Below, piece by piece: positions 8,011-10,249 of a DNA stretch of 10,249 nucleotides. A program made the translations under genes and the position numbers. The DNA comes from Alphaproteobacteria bacterium (GTDB taxonomy: Bacteria; Pseudomonadota; Alphaproteobacteria; RF32; CAG-239), in NCBI GenBank assembly GCA_017645485.1, contig JAGCOI010000062.1, positions 1 to 10,249 on the forward strand, given 5' to 3'. Under the pieces are notes generated by a model, which saw only the letters and a program-made list of their open reading frames with translations, was not told the origin of the DNA and searched no databases. Every line of letters starts with the position of its first letter. The stretch's first letter is position 1.

Positions 8011-8373
8011 ATGAATACGTCAAAAAAATTGTTTGAAAGAAGAAAAGCCCGCGTTAGAACAGCTTTGAAAAACGTTGCCAACGGCAAAATGAGATTGTCC
8101 GTTTTCCGCAGCGGAAAGCATATCTACGCACAAATTATTGACGATGTTAAAGGGGTGACCGTTGCTTGCGCTTCGACGCTTGACAAGGAAGTAAGAACCT
8201 CTTTGAAAAAGACATCTACGGTTGAAGCTGCAAGCTTCATCGGAAAACTTGTTGCCGAACGTGCGGCAAAAACGGGTGTAAGTGAAGTCGTTTTCGACAG
8301 AGGCGGTTACATTTACCATGGTCGTGTCAAGGCTTTGGCTGACGCTGCGCGTGAAGCCGGATTGAAATTCTAG
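8011..8373 (+). CDS. rplR: Large ribosomal subunit protein uL18
   Basis: L18 binds 5S rRNA together with L5 in the central protuberance. The 120 residues show the basic N-terminal tail ([17 protein letters not shown]), [18 protein letters not shown] at 28-45 and the C-terminal signature [32 protein letters not shown] (7997-8000) lies 10 nt before the ATG, a slightly long spacing. Its TAG stop sits inside the Shine-Dalgarno of rpsE, 10 nt ahead of that gene's start. Confidence 0.97.
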   Translation: MNTSKKLFERRKARVRTALKNVANGKMRLSVFRSGKHIYAQIIDDVKGVTVACASTLDKEVRTSLKKTSTVEAASFIGKLVAERAAKTGVSEVVFDRGGYIYHGRVKALADAAREAGLKF

Positions 8374-8383
8374 GAGAAGTAAG

Positions 8384-8944
8384 ATGGCTTTTGATCGTAA
8401 TAATAAAAAAGAAAAAACAGAAGAATTGGTTGAAAAACTGGTTCATGTGAATCGTGTTGCAAAAACCGTTAAAGGCGGTCGTACAATGTCTTTTGCCGCG
8501 GTTGTGGTTGTCGGTGACGGGAAAGGTCGCGTCGGCTATGGCTCAGGCAAAGCATCCGAAGTTCCGGAAGCCGTGGTAAAAGCAACAAATGAAGCTAAAA
8601 AGAATATGGTTCGCATTCCGCTTCGCGAAGGCAGAACACTTCATCATGACGTTGCCGGTCGCTTTGGCGCAGGTAAGGTTGTTTTGAGAACAGCTCCTGC
8701 CGGTACCGGTGTTATTGCCGGCGGTCCGATGCGTGCCGTATTTGAGGTTTTGGGTATTCAAGACGTTGTTGCAAAGTCTTTGGGTTCAAACAACCCTTAC
8801 AATTTGATTAAGGCAACAATGGTTGCGCTTCAATCTACCTGCTCACCCCGTATGGTTGCTGCCAAACGCGGTAAGAAAGTCGGTGATATTGTAAGCCGTC
8901 GTGAATATGCAACGTCTTCTAAACTGGAAAAAGAGGAGGCTTAG
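8384..8944 (+). CDS. rpsE: Small ribosomal subunit protein uS5
   Basis: S5 contributes to decoding accuracy and the mRNA entry channel. The 186-residue product has the N-terminal double-stranded RNA-binding-like domain with [16 protein letters not shown] at about 22-37 and [20 protein letters not shown] at 42-61. The C-terminal domain follows with [22 protein letters not shown] at 104-125. The VKGGR loop, where spectinomycin-resistance changes are known in other bacteria, is intact. A charged tail of about 20 residues extends past the E. coli end. AGGAG (8372-8376) is 7 nt upstream. rpmD follows after 4 nt. Confidence 0.98.
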   Translation: MAFDRNNKKEKTEELVEKLVHVNRVAKTVKGGRTMSFAAVVVVGDGKGRVGYGSGKASEVPEAVVKATNEAKKNMVRIPLREGRTLHHDVAGRFGAGKVVLRTAPAGTGVIAGGPMRAVFEVLGIQDVVAKSLGSNNPYNLIKATMVALQSTCSPRMVAAKRGKKVGDIVSRREYATSSKLEKEEA

Positions 8945-8948
8945 GCTC

Positions 8949-9131
8949 ATGGCAAAGAAAACAATAAAAGTTACTCAAATCGCAAGCCCTATCGGCAAAC
9001 CGAAAATTCAAAGAGCAACTTTAATCGGTCTTGGCTTGAATAAAATGAATCGTACATCGGAATTGGAGGATACACCTGCTGTCCGCGGTATGATTAAGAA
9101 GGTGAGCCACCTCGTTAAAGTTGAGGAATAA
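8949..9131 (+). CDS. rpmD: Large ribosomal subunit protein uL30
   Basis: L30 is a small globular protein bound to 23S rRNA. With the start at 8949 it is 60 residues, [22 protein letters not shown], then [27 protein letters not shown] and ending SHLVKVEE, which matches the family throughout. GAGGAGG (8933-8939) inside the end of rpsE gives a strong Shine-Dalgarno 9 nt upstream. An in-frame ATG at 8901 lies inside rpsE and adds 16 unmatched residues, so I reject it. Normally rplO follows closely; here a 155-nt gap intervenes. Confidence 0.95.
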   Translation: MAKKTIKVTQIASPIGKPKIQRATLIGLGLNKMNRTSELEDTPAVRGMIKKVSHLVKVEE

Positions 9132-9140
9132 ACCTAGCAA

Positions 9141-9227
9141 AAAAGGGGTGTCATGCTTGTTCTTTTTTCGCTCATGTAGTTATGACCTACACATCGCTTA
9201 AAAAGAACGGCGTAGCCCACCCCTTTT
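9141..9227. terminator. Long terminator-like hairpin between rpmD and rplO (element A)
   Basis: The outer stem AAAAGGGGTG (9141-9150) pairs perfectly with CACCCCTTTT (9218-9227). A second helix GTTCTTTTT (9159-9167) pairs with AAAAAGAAC (9200-9208), joined by a partly paired section (ATGCT 9153-9157 with GGCGT 9209-9213). At the tip TGTAG (9175-9179) pairs with CTACA (9187-9191) around a 7-nt loop. The A/T tracts at the base fit a bidirectional intrinsic terminator. The apical part (9168-9198) resembles that of the hairpin after rplO. It could terminate, attenuate, or be an inserted repeat. Confidence 0.6.
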
Positions 9228-9237
9228 GATAGAGGTT

Positions 9238-9266
9238 TTATCATGAGACTTTATGTGTTGTAAAAT
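9238..9266 (+). promoter_or_regulatory. Possible weak promoter for rplO
   Basis: TTATCA (9238-9243, 4 of 6 to the -35 consensus) is 17 nt before TAAAAT (9261-9266, 5 of 6 to the -10 consensus). The start would fall about 14 nt before rplO, leaving room for its Shine-Dalgarno. Such boxes occur by chance in AT-rich DNA; it is listed because a terminator-like hairpin just upstream would make a separate promoter necessary. Confidence 0.3.
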
Positions 9267-9286
9267 TAAAAATTAGGTGAAAGAAA

Positions 9287-9739
9287 ATGAAACTTAATGA
9301 ATTAAAAGATAATGCAGGTGCCAGAAAAGACCGTATTCGTGTCGGTCGCGGTATCTCAAGCGGTAAGGGCAAAACTGCCGGTCGCGGACAGAAAGGTCAG
9401 AAATCTCGTTCGGGCGTTTCCATTCACGGTTTCCAAGGCGGTCAGATGCCGATTTATCGTCAGTTGCCGAAGCGCGGTTTTAAAAACCATTTTGCGCTTG
9501 AATATGCCGTTGTTAATTTGGACAGCATTCAAAAAGCAATTGATGCAGGTAAATTAAACGCATCAGATGTTAATGTTGAAACATTGCTTGCTTCACGGTT
9601 AATTACAAAGAAGCTTGACGGTGTTCGTTTGCTTGCACGCGGTGCAATTACGACTGCTGCCACGATTTCAGTGAACTCAGCTTCTAAAGCTGCCGTGGCT
9701 GCTGTTGAAAAAGCCGGTGGTAAGGTAAATCTTATATAA
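9287..9739 (+). CDS. rplO: Large ribosomal subunit protein uL15
   Basis: L15 is a late-assembly 50S protein with a long basic N-terminal extension. The 150 residues begin [20 protein letters not shown]. The glycine- and lysine-rich segment at about 19-42 ([19 protein letters not shown]) and [14 protein letters not shown] at 54-67 are diagnostic. The C-terminal domain ends [25 protein letters not shown] (9275-9280) is 6 nt before the ATG. In most bacteria secY follows directly. Here a terminator-like hairpin begins 28 nt after the stop and the next gene is unrelated. Confidence 0.97.
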   Translation: MKLNELKDNAGARKDRIRVGRGISSGKGKTAGRGQKGQKSRSGVSIHGFQGGQMPIYRQLPKRGFKNHFALEYAVVNLDSIQKAIDAGKLNASDVNVETLLASRLITKKLDGVRLLARGAITTAATISVNSASKAAVAAVEKAGGKVNLI

Positions 9740-9767
9740 AACCGCGTATAGCTGGTAGCTAAGTACA

Positions 9768-9833
9768 GAAAAGTTCTCTTGAGTTCGGTCATGTACGTTC
9801 AATGTACACTCGTCTCGCTCAAGGGAACTTTTC
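9768..9833. terminator. Terminator-like hairpin after rplO (element B)
   Basis: GAAAAGTTCTCTTGAG (9768-9783) pairs with CTCAAGGGAACTTTTC (9818-9833), 16 bp with one T-G wobble and A/T tracts at the base. At the tip TGTAC (9792-9796) pairs with GTACA (9804-9808) around a 7-nt loop (GTTCAAT), preceded by TCGGTCA and followed by CTCGTCTCG. It should terminate the ribosomal transcript. The apical module matches the one in the hairpin before rplO although the lower stems differ. Confidence 0.75.
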
Positions 9834-9980
9834 TTATTATCTACACACGCTCTTCGCAGTTTTGTGTTAATATCAAAATTGAAGGTCGAAAGTGTCTTTA
9901 TGTGGATTTATCTGTGTTTCGGTACTTCTGCCTTTGTTTTAAAATGATTTAACCTTTTTGTTGTTTCCAAAAAAAATAAC

Positions 9981-10009
9981 TTGACAAAAATTTTAGAATA
10001 TACTATCTT
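9981..10009 (+). promoter_or_regulatory. Promoter of the gene downstream of rplO
   Basis: A perfect -35 box TTGACA (9981-9986) is 17 nt from TATCTT (10004-10009, 4 of 6 to the -10 consensus). A closer -10-like TATACT at 9999 is only 12 nt away and poorly spaced. The A-run at 9969-9977 just upstream could help. The predicted start near 10016 gives a leader of about 80 nt to the GTG at 10097. Confidence 0.55.
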
Positions 10010-10096
10010 CTGTGCAGAAATTGATTATTGTTATTTATTCTTAAGCCTATGACAACAAATTTATTACCCTTTGTTTATAAAGACAAAGGAGACAGG

Positions 10097-10249
10097 GTGA
10101 CTATTTCAACAAAGTTGCTTAAAGATCGGCCGATAAACGATATTAGAGGTTTGATGATTTCTGAAAATATTGAACTGGAGATCAAACAGAGTTATGTGTC
10201 GTGTATTGATGCGAAAAAGAAAGCGTTGGATGAAGTTGCTGAGCTGCTG
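10097..10249 (+). CDS. Partial gene, N-terminus resembling PTS EIIA-Ntr (PtsN)
   Basis: An open frame runs to the window edge without a stop. I prefer the GTG at 10097 because AAAGGAGA (10085-10092) lies just before it, with AGGAG 5 nt upstream. The in-frame ATG at 10049 has no Shine-Dalgarno but would add 16 residues. The 51 visible residues (TISTKLLKDRPINDIR, then LMISENIELEI and KKKALDEVAELL) fit the start of EIIA-type phosphotransferase domains, in which an ENI-L-L segment is followed by a KK-AL-ELA-LL helix. PtsN is a phosphorylated cytoplasmic regulator. The phosphorylated histidine would lie beyond the window, so the family call is tentative. Confidence 0.45.
   Translation, partial: MTISTKLLKDRPINDIRGLMISENIELEIKQSYVSCIDAKKKALDEVAELL

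Larger units (their letters stand above)
9740..10048. other. Non-coding stretch between rplO and the next gene
   Basis: This 309-nt gap has no convincing gene. It holds a small hairpin at 9746-9766 (TAGCT with AGCTA around GGT, extended past a two-base bulge), the long hairpin element B at 9768-9833, about 145 nt of AT-rich sequence with nothing I recognise, and the promoter at 9981-10009. The only tiny open frame, 15 codons from 9900, lacks support. secY, which normally sits here, is absent with no visible remnant. Confidence 0.7.

Noticed and set aside
9900..9947. 15-codon open frame MWIYLCFGTSAFVLK downstream of rplO
   Set aside because: Very short, no convincing Shine-Dalgarno or promoter at a suitable distance; expected by chance in AT-rich spacer.

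Overview
The window is a near-complete S10-spc ribosomal protein gene cluster, all on the + strand, from what looks like a low-to-moderate GC alphaproteobacterium. The alphaproteobacterial call is inference. It rests on the S10 sequence ([16 protein letters not shown] start and the GVNVEIKL end), the Ala/Lys/Glu-rich C-terminal tail on L3, the 101-residue zinc-free S14 and the [18 protein letters not shown] start of S8. AT-rich codon choice with frequent AGA for arginine suggests an uncultured, perhaps host-associated lineage rather than a GC-rich free-living one. A species cannot be named from the sequence alone.

Layout. Positions 1-100 hold the end of an upstream unit: a small fold (13-50) followed by a strong terminator-type hairpin (60-95). 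A good extended -10 promoter (161-189) behind an AT-rich upstream tract should drive the operon, with a leader of about 150 nt containing two hairpins. Then come rpsJ, rplC, rplD, rplW, rplB, rpsS, rplV, rpsC, rplP, rpmC, rpsQ (S10 part) and rplN, rplX, rplE, rpsN, rpsH, rplF, rplR, rpsE, rpmD (spc part). These are nearly all within 18 nt of each other or overlapping, with Shine-Dalgarno sites often containing the previous stop codon. No promoter or terminator is evident between the S10 and spc parts, so they probably form one transcript.

The end of the cluster is unusual. A 155-nt gap carrying a long terminator-like hairpin separates rpmD from rplO. rplO is followed by a second terminator-like hairpin instead of secY. 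The two hairpins have unrelated lower stems but share an apical module (TCG[C/G]TCA, a 5-bp stem with a 7-nt loop, then CAC/TCG...), with a compensatory C-G/G-C swap in the stem. This is the best candidate here for an undescribed element. After a mostly non-coding stretch comes a promoter with a perfect TTGACA -35 box and the N-terminus of an unrelated gene. That gene resembles the EIIA-Ntr (PtsN) family and runs off the window.

Together the 21 complete genes encode 8 small-subunit and 13 large-subunit proteins of one ribosome. Their co-transcription and tight coupling fit stoichiometric synthesis. Everything inside the coding run is ordinary. The noteworthy features are the structured non-coding segments and the broken gene order at the 3' end.
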